Positions 17,447 to 26,440 are shown, counted from the first letter of the stretch. The stretch is DNA of 64,000 bases from Streptomyces sp. NBC_01454 (GCF_036227565.1 NZ_CP109460.1:434001-498000); one strand, 5' to 3'. Program-made: numbers and translations. Notes: generated by a model not told the origin, from the sequence alone.

Positions 17447-18907
17447 TCACCAGGCCGCGGGGGCGTAGTCCTTCAGGAAGCAGCCGTACAGGTCCTCGCC
17501 GAGCTCACCGCGGACGATCGGGTCGTAGACCCGGGCGGCGCCGTCGACCAGGTCGAGCGGGGCGTGGAAGCCCTCGTCCGCCAGGCGCATCTTGTCGGGG
17601 TGCGGGCGCTCGTCGGTGATCCAGCCGGTGTCCACGGCGGTCATGAGGATGCCGTCGGTCTCCAGCATCTCCCTGGCGCTGGTGCGGGTGAGCATGTTCA
17701 GCGCCGCCTTGGCCATATTGGTGTGCGGATGCCCGGCGCCCTTGTAGCCACGGCTGAACTGGCCTTCCATCGCCGAGACGTTGACCACGTACTTGCGGCG
17801 GGCGGTGGCCGCCGCCATCGCCGGGCGCAGCCTGCTCACCAGCAGGAACGGCGCGGTCATATTGCAGAGCTGGACTTCCAGGAGCTCGATCGGCTCGACC
17901 TCGTCCACCTTCTGGATCCAGGTGTTGGTCGCGTGCAGATCGGGGACGAGCCCGCCGGCGTCGATCGCGGTGCCCGCCTCGATCCGGGCGGGCGACGCGG
18001 AGCCGGTGGTCAGGGCGAGCGCGGTGATGTCCCCGGCGGTCAGGGCGCCGGAGCCGGCCGCGACGGCGGGGAGGGCCGCGGGGGCGCCGCTGCCGAAGTG
18101 CCCGAGGACGACCGAGGCGGGCAGTTCCCCGGCGGGCAGCGGCGCGGACTCGGCGGCGATCAGCTGTCCGTAGGCCTCCGGCGACCGGCGGACGGTCTGG
18201 GCGGCGTTGTTGATCAGGATGTCGAGCGGACCTTCGGCGCTGACGGTGTCGGCGAGCGCGAGGACCTGCGCCGGGTCCCGGAGGTCGATGCCGACGATCT
18301 TCAGCCGGTGCAGCCACTCCGCGCTGTCCGGCATCGCCTTGAAGCGGCGGATGGCGTCGTTCGGGAAGCGGGTGGTGACGGTGGTGTGGGCGCCGTCGCG
18401 CAGCAGCCGCAGCGCGATGTACATGCCGATCTTCGCCCGGCCGCCGGTGAGCAGCGCGCGCCGGCCGGTGAGGTCCGTGCGGGCGTCGCGGCGGGCCCGG
18501 TTCTCCTTGGCGCAGGGCGGGCAGAGCTGGTGGTAGAAGGCGTCGACCTGGACGTAGCGGCTCTTGCAGGTGTAGCAGGACCGGGGCCGTTCCAGGATGC
18601 CGGCGATCTCGGACGTCACGGAGCTGCTGAGGGCCAGGCCCTGCGTCTCGTCGTCGATCCGGTCGGGGGCGCCCGTGGCGGTGGCCGCGGTCACCGCCCT
18701 GTCGTTGGCGGACTTGGCCGCCCGGCGCTCCTGCCGGCGGCGCTGCTTCACCTTGCGGTAGATCCCGGCGGTGGCACGGCGTATCGCGATGGCGTCGGGG
18801 TGGTCGATGGGCAGCGCGTCGAGCTCCTCCAGCACGCTGAGGCAGACCGCCATCCGTTCCGCCTCGATACCCGCGTCCGCGGCCATGCCTGTTTCGGTCA
18901 CCGTCAT
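17447..18907 (-). CDS. SDR-like protein with N-terminal zinc ribbon
   Basis: A 486-residue protein, about twice the size of a classical SDR. Residues 1-105 form a basic, partly helical extension. A zinc-ribbon-like knuckle follows (CYTC 111-114, CPPC 129-132). The Rossmann domain starts at TGGRAKIG (154-161) with INNAAQ later. An insertion rich in Ala/Gly lies after NNAAQ. The usual YxxxK active site is replaced by TNMAK in PHTNMAKAALNML, so the catalytic Tyr is absent at that position. An SDR fold is certain, but reductase activity in the ordinary way is doubtful. ATG at 18907 with GGGAAG upstream. Confidence 0.82.
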   Translation of the reverse strand: MTVTETGMAADAGIEAERMAVCLSVLEELDALPIDHPDAIAIRRATAGIYRKVKQRRRQERRAAKSANDRAVTAATATGAPDRIDDETQGLALSSSVTSEIAGILERPRSCYTCKSRYVQVDAFYHQLCPPCAKENRARRDARTDLTGRRALLTGGRAKIGMYIALRLLRDGAHTTVTTRFPNDAIRRFKAMPDSAEWLHRLKIVGIDLRDPAQVLALADTVSAEGPLDILINNAAQTVRRSPEAYGQLIAAESAPLPAGELPASVVLGHFGSGAPAALPAVAAGSGALTAGDITALALTTGSASPARIEAGTAIDAGGLVPDLHATNTWIQKVDEVEPIELLEVQLCNMTAPFLLVSRLRPAMAAATARRKYVVNVSAMEGQFSRGYKGAGHPHTNMAKAALNMLTRTSAREMLETDGILMTAVDTGWITDERPHPDKMRLADEGFHAPLDLVDGAARVYDPIVRGELGEDLYGCFLKDYAPAAW

Positions 18908-19035
18908 TGCCGCTGCTGCTTCCCCTGGGATCGCGCGTTCTATTTATGCTTCGGCGGAACTGTACGTAGCCGGGGGCGGCAGCGCCAAACCCGGTGGGCG
19001 CGCGGGCCGTGGCCGCCGCCCGGCGGAAGGCGGTG

Positions 19036-19104
19036 CGTGACCTGCACGGCACCGCGCAGGTCACGGCCGAGGGGCCCGGCGCCGGTCGCGCCGGGCCCCT
19101 CGGC
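19036..19104 (-). terminator. Two tandem perfect hairpins after the exporter gene
   Basis: A 17-bp perfect stem (19066-19082 with 19088-19104, 5-nt loop) abuts a 10-bp perfect stem (CGTGACCTGC 19036-19045 with GCAGGTCACG 19056-19065, 10-nt loop). Both lie just downstream of the minus-strand exporter stop at 19125. The first alone is a very strong terminator. Confidence 0.8.
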
Positions 19105-19124
19105 TCCGCCTCACCCGACGACCG

Positions 19125-21743
19125 TCACGTCACCGGGTCGTGGCCCAGCTCGATGTCGCACTCGCCGTGCCCGGCGGCCCCCACGGACAGCGGGGTCGCC
19201 ACCGGCGGGTAGCCGCTGGCGATCAGGGTGTAGTCGCCGCTGTCGAGATCGGTGAAGACGTACTCGCCGTCCCGGCCGCTGGTGGCGGTGCCCACCACGT
19301 TGCCCGCCGGGTCCAGCAGGGTCACCCGGGCGTCGTCCACCGGACTGCCGTGTGCCGTGCGGACGGTGCCCCGGACCTGGGCACCGGGCGTCAGCCGGAC
19401 CTCGTACCAGTTGCGGGCGCCGGAGACGACCTCCACCTGGAGGGCGGAGGGCCGGTGGTGCTCGGCGCTGACGGCCAGGGTGTAGCTGCCCGGGCTCAGT
19501 TCGGCGAAGGCGAAGCCGCCGTCCTGGCCGGCCGCCCCCGACGCCACGACCTCGCCGCGGACGTCGGTGGCCACGACGAGCGCGCCGGGCACCGGGTCGT
19601 CGCCCTTGTCCTCCCGGACCTCGCCCGACAGGCCGGCCGCGCCGCTGAGGGTCAGGTCGAACGCCACCGGCTCCTCGCCCACGACGACGGTCGCGGCCTG
19701 CGGCCTGCGGGCCCCCGCCGAGCCGATCAGCACATAGGTGCCGGCTCCCGTCGTGGGCAGGGAGTAGCCGCCGTCGGCCCCGGTCGAGGCACGGCCGAGC
19801 TGCCGGCCGCCGACACTGATCAGGGTGACCGCGGCCCGGTCCACCGGCCTGCCGTCGCCGTCGCGCACCGTGCCCCGGATCGCGGGACCGGTCGCGCCGG
19901 TCACCGCGCCCACGGGCGGTTTGGTGAGGGCCGGTGCGGGGGCGTCCGCCGGAACAACGGCCGGTGCGGCCGCGGTGGGCGGGCCGGCGGCGTCGAGCGC
20001 CGTCGCGGCATCCTCGGCGCCGTCCGCCGTACCCGCGGCGGGCTGCGCCTCCGCGTCGGCCTCCGCGTCGGCCTGGGCCCGCGCCTGGAGACCCGACAGC
20101 TGCCGCAGCGGCATCTCCTTGATGAACCACATCAGCACGAAGGCCAGCGCCACGACGATCGCGCCCATCAGGAACACGGTGTGCATCGAGTCCGCGAAGC
20201 CGCGCTTGAACGGCTCCGCCAGCCGCGGGTCGAGCTGCTGGATGAACGACGAGTCGCTGAGCACGCCCGAGGAGTTGCCGTTGCCGGGGTGCTTGAGCAT
20301 GTCCAGCACGGGCTTGTTGGCCGGGTCGTGCAGCACCGCGGGGTCGTGCAGCGCGGCCTGGAACCGTTCGGTGTGCACGGCGTCCTTGAACGCCGTGGAG
20401 ATCTTCTCCCCGACCGTGCTGAACAGCACCGACAGGAAGATCGCGGTACCGGCGGTGGCGCCCATCTGCCGGAAGAACGTGGCCGAGGAGGTCGCCACGC
20501 CCATGTCCCGCGGTGGCACCGCGTTCTGTACGGACAGCACCAGGGTCTGCATGCAGCCGCCCAGGCCGAGGCCGAAGAGCAGCATGTAGACCATGGTCTG
20601 CCACAGCGGGGTGTCCCACTGGACGCGGAAGTGGAAGAGCAGCATCGCCGCGACCATCAGCGCGGTGCCGATGATCGGGAAGATCTTGTAGCGGCCGGTC
20701 TTGCCGGTGATCTGGCCGGACGCGACCGAGGCGATCAGCATGCCCGCCATCAGCGGCAGCATCTCCAGACCCGACTTCGTGGGGCTGGCGCCCTTCACGA
20801 TCTGGAGGTACTGCGGGATCATCAGCATCCCGCCGAACATGCCCATACCGATCAGCACGGACATCACGCTGGTCTTGCTGAAGGTGCCGTTGCGGAACAG
20901 CCGCATCGGGATCAGCGCGTCCTCCCCCATCCACCGCTCGACGAAGATCCAGGCGATGATGCCGACCGCGCCGATGGCATAGCAGGCGATCGACCGGGAC
21001 GAGTCCCAGCCCCACTCCCGGCCCTGCTCCGCGACGAGCAGCAGCGGCACGACACCGAGCGAGAGGGTGACCGCGCCCCACCAGTCGATGCGGTGATCGC
21101 GCCGGGTGTGCGGGATGTTGAGGACCTTGGCGACGACGAACAGCGCGATGATGCCGATCGGCACGTTGACCAGGAAGACCCAGCGCCAGCCGGTGATGCC
21201 CAGCAGCTGGTCCTGACCTGCCAGGGCCCCGCCGATCAGCGGCCCGGCCACGCTGGAGGTGGCGAAGGTGCCGAGCATGTAGCCCTGATACCGGGCGCGT
21301 TCCCGGGGCGGGACGATGTCACCGAGGATCGCCAGCGCCAGCGACATCAGACCGCCGGCGCCCAGGCCCTGGACGGCCCGGAAGGCGGCGAGTTCGGTCA
21401 TCGAGGTGGAGAAGGTGCACAGTACCGAGCCACCGACGAAGATCGTGATCGCCGCCAGGTAGTAGGGCTTGCGGCCGTGCAGGTCGGACAGCTTGCCGTA
21501 CAGCGGGGTGGCGATCGTCGAGGTGATCAGATAGGCGGTGGTCGCCCAGGCCTGCTGGCTGAGGCCGTGCAGATCGTCGGCGATGGTCCGGATCGAGGTG
21601 CTGACGATGGTCTGGTCGAGGGCGGCCAGGAACATCCCCAGCATCAAGCCGCTGAGGATGGTGAGGATCTGACGGTGACTCAGGAAGCCTGGGGCGGGTA
21701 TCGCCCCGGCTGACGCCTCGGGCGGAGAGGTGGCTGTGCTCAT
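19125..21743 (-). CDS. DHA2 (EmrB/QacA) MFS drug exporter with Ig/CnaB-like tail
   Basis: An 872-residue exporter. The first about 560 residues form a 14-TM DHA2 proton antiporter: ALDQTIVSTSIRTIADDL (TM1 motif), GKLSDLHGRKP (motif A), and a large loop before the last helix. After an acidic, Ala-rich linker come three repeats of about 80 residues (from about 615, 700 and 785), each with a GTVRDGDGRPV/GxVxx and DGGYSL/DGEYVFTDL pattern typical of carboxypeptidase-regulatory-like or CnaB beta-sandwiches. The tail is unusual in length for DHA2 proteins. The start overlaps the MarR stop (ATGA), so translation is coupled. Confidence 0.88.
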   Translation of the reverse strand: MSTATSPPEASAGAIPAPGFLSHRQILTILSGLMLGMFLAALDQTIVSTSIRTIADDLHGLSQQAWATTAYLITSTIATPLYGKLSDLHGRKPYYLAAITIFVGGSVLCTFSTSMTELAAFRAVQGLGAGGLMSLALAILGDIVPPRERARYQGYMLGTFATSSVAGPLIGGALAGQDQLLGITGWRWVFLVNVPIGIIALFVVAKVLNIPHTRRDHRIDWWGAVTLSLGVVPLLLVAEQGREWGWDSSRSIACYAIGAVGIIAWIFVERWMGEDALIPMRLFRNGTFSKTSVMSVLIGMGMFGGMLMIPQYLQIVKGASPTKSGLEMLPLMAGMLIASVASGQITGKTGRYKIFPIIGTALMVAAMLLFHFRVQWDTPLWQTMVYMLLFGLGLGGCMQTLVLSVQNAVPPRDMGVATSSATFFRQMGATAGTAIFLSVLFSTVGEKISTAFKDAVHTERFQAALHDPAVLHDPANKPVLDMLKHPGNGNSSGVLSDSSFIQQLDPRLAEPFKRGFADSMHTVFLMGAIVVALAFVLMWFIKEMPLRQLSGLQARAQADAEADAEAQPAAGTADGAEDAATALDAAGPPTAAAPAVVPADAPAPALTKPPVGAVTGATGPAIRGTVRDGDGRPVDRAAVTLISVGGRQLGRASTGADGGYSLPTTGAGTYVLIGSAGARRPQAATVVVGEEPVAFDLTLSGAAGLSGEVREDKGDDPVPGALVVATDVRGEVVASGAAGQDGGFAFAELSPGSYTLAVSAEHHRPSALQVEVVSGARNWYEVRLTPGAQVRGTVRTAHGSPVDDARVTLLDPAGNVVGTATSGRDGEYVFTDLDSGDYTLIASGYPPVATPLSVGAAGHGECDIELGHDPVT

Positions 21744-22291
21744 GTACGTATGTCTCCCTGCTCCACGGCGGCGCCCTGGTCTCCCCCGGGACCCAGCCGT
21801 GTGTGTTGTCGTTCTGCCATGTCCTCGTTGAGGCGGCCCAGCAGCCGGATCAGATCGGCCCGGTCCTGGGGCGACCACGGTTCAAGGAGCGCGGCGAGTT
21901 CGGCGTCGCGCTGTCTGCGGTACTGCGCGAAGGCGGCCCGCCCGGAATCCGTCGCGGCCAGCAGCGAGCCGCGGCGGTCCTCCGGATCGGGGCGCCGGGT
22001 GACCAGGCCCCGTTCGACCAGCGAACGCACCTGACGGCTGACGGTCGACAGGTCGAGGAAGGCATCGGCAGCCAGATCCGTCGCCCGCTGGTCGCCGCCG
22101 ACCACCAGCCTGGCCAGCAGCACCCGGTCGGCCGCGCCGCCGTCGGTCTTCGCGCGCTGCTTCCATGCCGCGATCAGCCGGGAGAAACGGACGATCTCCG
22201 TCCCCAGCCCGGCGGCGGCCTCCTCCAGCCTCGATGAGGCGGTGACCTGCGCGGCAGCCCGGTCGCAGGTATGGACCGTGCCCTTGCTCAT
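21740..22291 (-). CDS. MarR-family repressor of the adjacent exporter
   Basis: A 183-residue MarR regulator with the winged HTH around LAADAFLDLSTVSRQVRSLV ERGLVTRRPDPEDRRGSLL (about 68-110) and flanking dimer helices. It is first in an operon with the DHA2 exporter (4-nt overlap). Probable mode: autorepression relieved by the exported compound. ATG at 22291 with CGAGGATC upstream. The inverted repeat at 22335-22353 is its probable operator. Confidence 0.9.
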   Translation of the reverse strand: MSKGTVHTCDRAAAQVTASSRLEEAAAGLGTEIVRFSRLIAAWKQRAKTDGGAADRVLLARLVVGGDQRATDLAADAFLDLSTVSRQVRSLVERGLVTRRPDPEDRRGSLLAATDSGRAAFAQYRRQRDAELAALLEPWSPQDRADLIRLLGRLNEDMAERQHTRLGPGGDQGAAVEQGDIRT

Positions 22292-22334
22292 CGTCGTGAT
22301 CCTCGCGGTGGTGTCGTCGGCCCACTGAATACAT

Positions 22335-22353
22335 TGCTTGTATCCAGCAAGCA
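22335..22353. promoter_or_regulatory. Candidate MarR operator
   Basis: TGCTTG-TATCCAG-CAAGCA, perfect 6-bp arms, 44 bp upstream of the MarR start in a locally AT-rich patch. TTGCTTG-type half-sites are common for MarR regulators of this kind. Confidence 0.6.
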
Positions 22354-22505
22354 TAGCGGCTGGAATCGGCCACGTCGCACCACCCTCGGCATCCGGGGAA
22401 GGAGCCCGGCACCGCCCTCTTCCGGCCGTGCCGCCCCGCCGGCACCGGGGGCATGGCACGCTGATCGCGGACCGGTAAGGGCAGGCGGACGGAAGGAAGC
22501 CGACG

Positions 22506-23495
22506 ATGGGTGTGGGCAACGGCGCTCGGCGGCGGGCTGCGCTCGGGACGTGGCCGACCCCGCTGGAACCGGCGCCGCGGCTGGCCCGCGCGCTGGGGCT
22601 CGGCGCGGAGGACCTCTGGGTCAAGCGGGACGACCTCACCGGTCTCGGCGGCGGCGGGAACAAGGTGCGCAAGCTGGAGTGGCTGTGCGGTGCGGCGCTC
22701 GCCGAGGGCGCCACGACACTGGTGACGACCGGCGCCGCGCAGAGCAACCACGCCCGGCTGACCGCGGCGGCCGGGGCCCGGCTCGGACTCGACGTGGTGC
22801 TGGTGCTGGCCGGCTCACCCGGCTCGTCAGCCTCCGGCAACCTCGTCCTCGACGGTCTCTTCGGGGCCACCGTCGTGTGGGCCGGGAAGGTGCGGGGCGC
22901 GGAGCTCGCGGCCGCGGCGGAGCGGGTGGCGGAAGGGCTCCGGCAGCGGGGCGCCGTCCCCTCCGTGATTCCCCTGGGGGGTTCCAGCCCGCTGGGTGCG
23001 TACGGCTACGCCGAGTGCGGGCGCGAACTGCTCGGCCAGGCACCGGATCTGGACACCGTCGTCGTCGCGCTCGGCTCCGGCGGCATGATGGCCGGCCTGG
23101 TGGACACCCTCGGCCCCGGCAGGGTGCTGGGGGTCGACTGCGGCGCGGTGGACGATCCGGCGGGCACCGTGACCGGGCTGGTCTCCGGGCTGTCCGGCAC
23201 CGTCCACGCCCCGGAGGCGCTGCGGCTGCGGCGCGACCAAGTCGGCGCCGGCTACAGCACGTTGACCGAGGAGTCGATGGACGCGCTGACTCTGGCGGGC
23301 CGTACGGAGGGCCTCGCACTGGACCCCGTCTACACCGGGCGGGCACTGGCCGGGCTGCGGGCGGCGGTGCGGGACGGCTCGGTGGCGGCCGGGCGGCGCA
23401 CCGTACTGCTGCACTCCGGCGGGCTGCCCGGTCTGTTCGGCCACTGTGCCGCCGTCGCCCGGTCGCAGGAGACGCTCACGGTCCTGTCGCCGTAG
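22506..23495 (+). CDS. PLP-dependent D-cysteine desulfhydrase / ACC deaminase family enzyme
   Basis: A 329-residue fold-type II PLP enzyme. The Schiff-base lysine is in GGGGNKVRKLEW (K53), followed by TTGAAQSNHARLTAAA (S80-H82, substrate-carboxylate binding) and the phosphate loop near LGSGGMMAG. Family members deaminate D-cysteine or 1-aminocyclopropane-1-carboxylate; the sequence alone does not choose, though desulfhydrase is the commoner annotation in actinomycetes. Stand-alone gene, divergent from MarR and convergent with TetR. Confidence 0.83.
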   Translation: MGVGNGARRRAALGTWPTPLEPAPRLARALGLGAEDLWVKRDDLTGLGGGGNKVRKLEWLCGAALAEGATTLVTTGAAQSNHARLTAAAGARLGLDVVLVLAGSPGSSASGNLVLDGLFGATVVWAGKVRGAELAAAAERVAEGLRQRGAVPSVIPLGGSSPLGAYGYAECGRELLGQAPDLDTVVVALGSGGMMAGLVDTLGPGRVLGVDCGAVDDPAGTVTGLVSGLSGTVHAPEALRLRRDQVGAGYSTLTEESMDALTLAGRTEGLALDPVYTGRALAGLRAAVRDGSVAAGRRTVLLHSGGLPGLFGHCAAVARSQETLTVLSP

Positions 23496-23498
23496 CGG

Positions 23499-23541
23499 CG
23501 GCGGGCCCCGTACGGCGCCGTACCGCGGCGCCCCGCCCGCC
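23499..23541. terminator. Convergent GC-rich hairpin with a central palindrome
   Basis: The palindrome GTACGGCGCCGTAC (23510-23523) is nested inside GGCGGGC/GCCCGCC outer arms. It separates the PLP enzyme and TetR genes. Confidence 0.45.
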
Positions 23542-23556
23542 GCGGGCCCGGCCGGA

Positions 23557-24168
23557 TCAGATCGCGGGGAAGGTCTCGGGGACGCCGAGTGTCCCCGAGA
23601 CGGCCCGCCAGATGGCGGCCTGGGCGGCGGGGAGGTCGATCCTGGGGTCGCCCAGCATCAGCCGGATGCCGAAGCCGTCGCTCAGCGCGAGCAGCAGCGT
23701 GCTGGTCGCATCGACGTCGCAGTCGCGGAATTCGCCCGCCTCGATGCCCCGCCGGATGGCCTGGGCGAGCCAGGTGTGCAGCTGGTCGTAGAGATCGACG
23801 GCGAGCTGCTGGGCGGTCTCGTCGCGCAGGGCCCGGACCCACAGCTCCTGCCACAGCCGCCAGTCCTGCCGCAGCTCCGGGTCCGTGGGCAGCATGTTGT
23901 GCAGAATGCGGGCCAGGACCACCGAGGCCGGCACGGTGTCGGCGTCCCGTTCGAGTTCGGTGCCGGTCTGTCCGAAGGAATGGGTCATCGCCTCGGCGAA
24001 CAGCCGCTCGCGGTTCTCGAAGTGGTAGTGGAGCAGGGCCGTCGACACCCCGGCGTGTTCCGCGACCATCCGCATACGGATCTTTTCGAAGCCGACCTCG
24101 GCGATCACTTCGCACGCGGCGGCAAGGATCCGTTCCCGCGTTTCGAGAGTGCGTTCAGCCTTGGCCAC
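23557..24168 (-). CDS. TetR-family regulator
   Basis: A 203-residue TetR regulator: HTH at about 10-55 (RERILAAACEVIAEVGFEKI, STALLHYHFENRERLF) and an all-helical ligand domain. The GTG at 24168 is chosen for its GGGGAG site 6 nt upstream; an ATG at 24231 lacks proper spacing. It lies at the 3' end of the catabolic region, next to the hydroxyacyl-CoA dehydrogenase, and is a candidate for binding the twin operators at 31.85 kb. That link is inferred from the cluster layout only. Confidence 0.87.
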   Translation of the reverse strand: MAKAERTLETRERILAAACEVIAEVGFEKIRMRMVAEHAGVSTALLHYHFENRERLFAEAMTHSFGQTGTELERDADTVPASVVLARILHNMLPTDPELRQDWRLWQELWVRALRDETAQQLAVDLYDQLHTWLAQAIRRGIEAGEFRDCDVDATSTLLLALSDGFGIRLMLGDPRIDLPAAQAAIWRAVSGTLGVPETFPAI

Positions 24169-24270
24169 GTGAGTGCTCCCCGGGTCGGTGTCGCTGTTGT
24201 CGGCGGGCGCGGCGGGCCCGTCCCGTTCCATCTTCCCGCATCGTCTCCCCCGCTCGTCGGTGGCCGGTGC

Positions 24271-25152
24271 TCACGGGTAGTGGTGGAAGCCGCGGCCCGA
24301 CTTCCGGCCCAGCAGGCCCGCCTCGACCATCCGGGCCAGCAGCGGCGGCGGTGCGTAGCGCGGCTCACGGAACTCCTCGTACAGCGACTCGGCGATGGCC
24401 CGGGTGGTGTCGAGGCCGATCAGATCGGCCAGGGCGAGCGGGCCCAGCGGATGGGCGCAGCCGAGCCGCATCCCCCGGTCGATGTCGGCCGCCGAGGCCG
24501 TGCCGGACTCGGCCATCCGTACCGCGTCCAGCAGATAGGGGATGAGCAGGGCGTTGACGATGAACCCGGCACGGTCCGCGGCGTGCACGACCTCCTTGCC
24601 CAGGACCCCGGCGGCGAAGGCCCGCGTCCTTCGGGTGGTGTCCTCGCCGGTGAGCAGCGAGGACACCAGCTCGACCAGCGGCAGCACTGGCACCGGGTTG
24701 AAGAAGTGCAGGCCGATGACCTGCTGGGGGCGGGCGGTGGCGGCGGCGAGCCGGATGACGGGAAGCGAGGAGGTGTTGGTGGCCAGGATCGCGTCCGGCC
24801 GGCGCACCACGTGGTCCAGCCGCGCGAAGACGTCGAGCTTCGCGGCCTCGTCCTCGGCTACGGCCTCGACGACCAGATCGCGGTCGGCGAGTGCGGCCAG
24901 GTCCGCGGTGACGGTGATCCGGGCGAGCGCGGCGTCCCGGTCCTCGCCGGAGAGTTTCCCGGCCGCCGCGGCCCGTCCGAGGGAGGCGGCGATCCGGCGG
25001 AGCCCGGCGTCCGCGGCGGCGGCACCGGTCTCCACGACGGTCACGTCCCGGCCGGCCCGGGCGCACACCTCGGCTATTCCCGAACCCATCAGGCCGCAGC
25101 CCACGACCCCGACGCGTGCGACGGCGGCTTCTTCGACGGCGGGTGCGGACAT
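24271..25152 (-). CDS. 3-hydroxyacyl-CoA (3-hydroxybutyryl-CoA) dehydrogenase
   Basis: A 293-residue single-domain NAD(P) enzyme that oxidises or reduces 3-hydroxyacyl-CoA. The Rossmann motif is GVVGCGLMGSG (15-25), followed by NTSSLP (substrate Ser about S129), the catalytic histidine in GLHFFNPVP (H149) and N152. The C-terminal domain is complete to SGRGFHHYP. ATG with GAGGAGG-like site. It is separated from the acyl-CoA dehydrogenases by a strong hairpin, so it may have its own promoter, but its product fits the same beta-oxidation-like pathway. Confidence 0.92.
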   Translation of the reverse strand: MSAPAVEEAAVARVGVVGCGLMGSGIAEVCARAGRDVTVVETGAAAADAGLRRIAASLGRAAAAGKLSGEDRDAALARITVTADLAALADRDLVVEAVAEDEAAKLDVFARLDHVVRRPDAILATNTSSLPVIRLAAATARPQQVIGLHFFNPVPVLPLVELVSSLLTGEDTTRRTRAFAAGVLGKEVVHAADRAGFIVNALLIPYLLDAVRMAESGTASAADIDRGMRLGCAHPLGPLALADLIGLDTTRAIAESLYEEFREPRYAPPPLLARMVEAGLLGRKSGRGFHHYP

Positions 25153-25223
25153 CGGTCCTCCTCGGTCGGCGTACGGGGTGGCACGGCGCGGTGACCACGC
25201 CTGGTGGAGCGGTGCGGAGGGGC

Positions 25224-25256
25224 GGTGTGCCCCGGCCGGCGGGGCCGGGGCACACC
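25224..25256 (-). terminator. Strong hairpin ending the acyl-CoA dehydrogenase operon
   Basis: GGTGTGCCCCGGCC and GGCCGGGGCACACC: perfect 14-bp stem, 5-nt loop, 12 nt after the stop of the second acyl-CoA dehydrogenase. Confidence 0.8.
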
Positions 25257-25267
25257 GGAGGGCGGGG

Positions 25268-26440
25268 TCAGGTGCCGGCGGGTATCTGCAGCACTCCCGT
25301 GCCCCGCTTGACCAGTTCGCCGGCGATGATCAGGCGCTGGATCTCGGAGGTGCCCTCCCAGATGCGGTCCACCCGCAGTTCGCGGTAGAGCCGCTCGACC
25401 GGGTAGGAGCGGTCGTAGCCCCGGCCGCCGAAGATCTGCACACAGCGGTCGATGACCCGCCCGGCCGCCTCACTCGCCGCGAGCTTGGCGATGGCCGCCT
25501 TCGCGTGCAGGGTCTTGCGGTCGGCGGTGCCCTCGTCCACCTCCCAGGCGACCTGGTGGGTGTAGGCCCGGTTGACCGCGATGTCGACCGCGCAGTCCGC
25601 CAGCATCCCCTGCACCAGCTGGAAGTCGGCGATCGGCGAGCCGAACTGCCGGCGCTCCACCGCCCAGTCCCGCGCCAGCCGCAGGGCCCGCTCGGCGGCG
25701 CCCGTGGTGCGGGCCCCGATCATCAGCCGTTCCTCCGTGAACCAGGACCGGGTGATGTCGTAGCCCCGGCCGATGCCGCCGAGGACGGCGTCCTCGGGGA
25801 CCCGCACGTCGGTGAAGGTGAACTCGGGGTGCTCGTAGACGAAGGTGTGCATGAAGCGCGGCACCCGGGTCATCTCGATGCCCGGGGTGTCCTTGTCGAC
25901 GAGGAACAGCGTCGGCGCCCGGTCCTCGCCCGCCGCGGCCAGGACGATCATGAAGTCGGCGTGGTCGCCGACGGTCACGAACCACTTCTCGCCGTTCAGT
26001 GCCCAGCCGTCGTCGGTCCGGGTGGCGGTGGTCGCCAGGTTCTGCGGGTCGGAGCCGGCCTCGGGTTCGGTCACCGCGTAGCAGTCGCGGCGCTCGCCGC
26101 GGATGACCGGTTCGAGGTAGCGCTCGCGCTGGGCGGGGGTGCAGAAGCGCAGGGCGTTGGCGGGGCGCCACACGGTGTCCCACAGGGCGCCGGTGAGCTG
26201 CCCCAACTCCTCCTGGACGATGGCCTGTTCCAGGATGGTCAGGCCGGCGCCGCCCCACTCCCGGGGCATGTTGACGGCCTGCAGGCCACTGGCGAGGACG
26301 GCGTCGCGGATGGCGGCGTGGTCCTTTGCCGTCAGTCCGTTGTTCTCCTCGCAGTCGGTCTCGTACGCGGTGAGGGTCTCGGTGAGCTCGCGCGCGGTGC
26401 GCTTGAGGTCGGCCTGTCGGGGGGTGAGACGGAAGTCCAT
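25268..26440 (-). CDS. Acyl-CoA dehydrogenase (copy 1)
   Basis: A 390-residue flavoprotein that introduces an alpha-beta double bond in acyl-CoA. Signatures: YAVTEPEAGSDPQNL (FAD/substrate), WFVT, RRQFGSPIADFQLVQGMLAD, FGGRGYDRSYPVERLYRE, and WEGTSEIQR, whose Glu is in the position of the catalytic base. It starts with MDFRLTPRQADLKRTARE. It is a tandem paralogue of the next gene with long nearly identical DNA blocks. Last gene of the leftward operon. Confidence 0.92.
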   Translation of the reverse strand: MDFRLTPRQADLKRTARELTETLTAYETDCEENNGLTAKDHAAIRDAVLASGLQAVNMPREWGGAGLTILEQAIVQEELGQLTGALWDTVWRPANALRFCTPAQRERYLEPVIRGERRDCYAVTEPEAGSDPQNLATTATRTDDGWALNGEKWFVTVGDHADFMIVLAAAGEDRAPTLFLVDKDTPGIEMTRVPRFMHTFVYEHPEFTFTDVRVPEDAVLGGIGRGYDITRSWFTEERLMIGARTTGAAERALRLARDWAVERRQFGSPIADFQLVQGMLADCAVDIAVNRAYTHQVAWEVDEGTADRKTLHAKAAIAKLAASEAAGRVIDRCVQIFGGRGYDRSYPVERLYRELRVDRIWEGTSEIQRLIIAGELVKRGTGVLQIPAGT

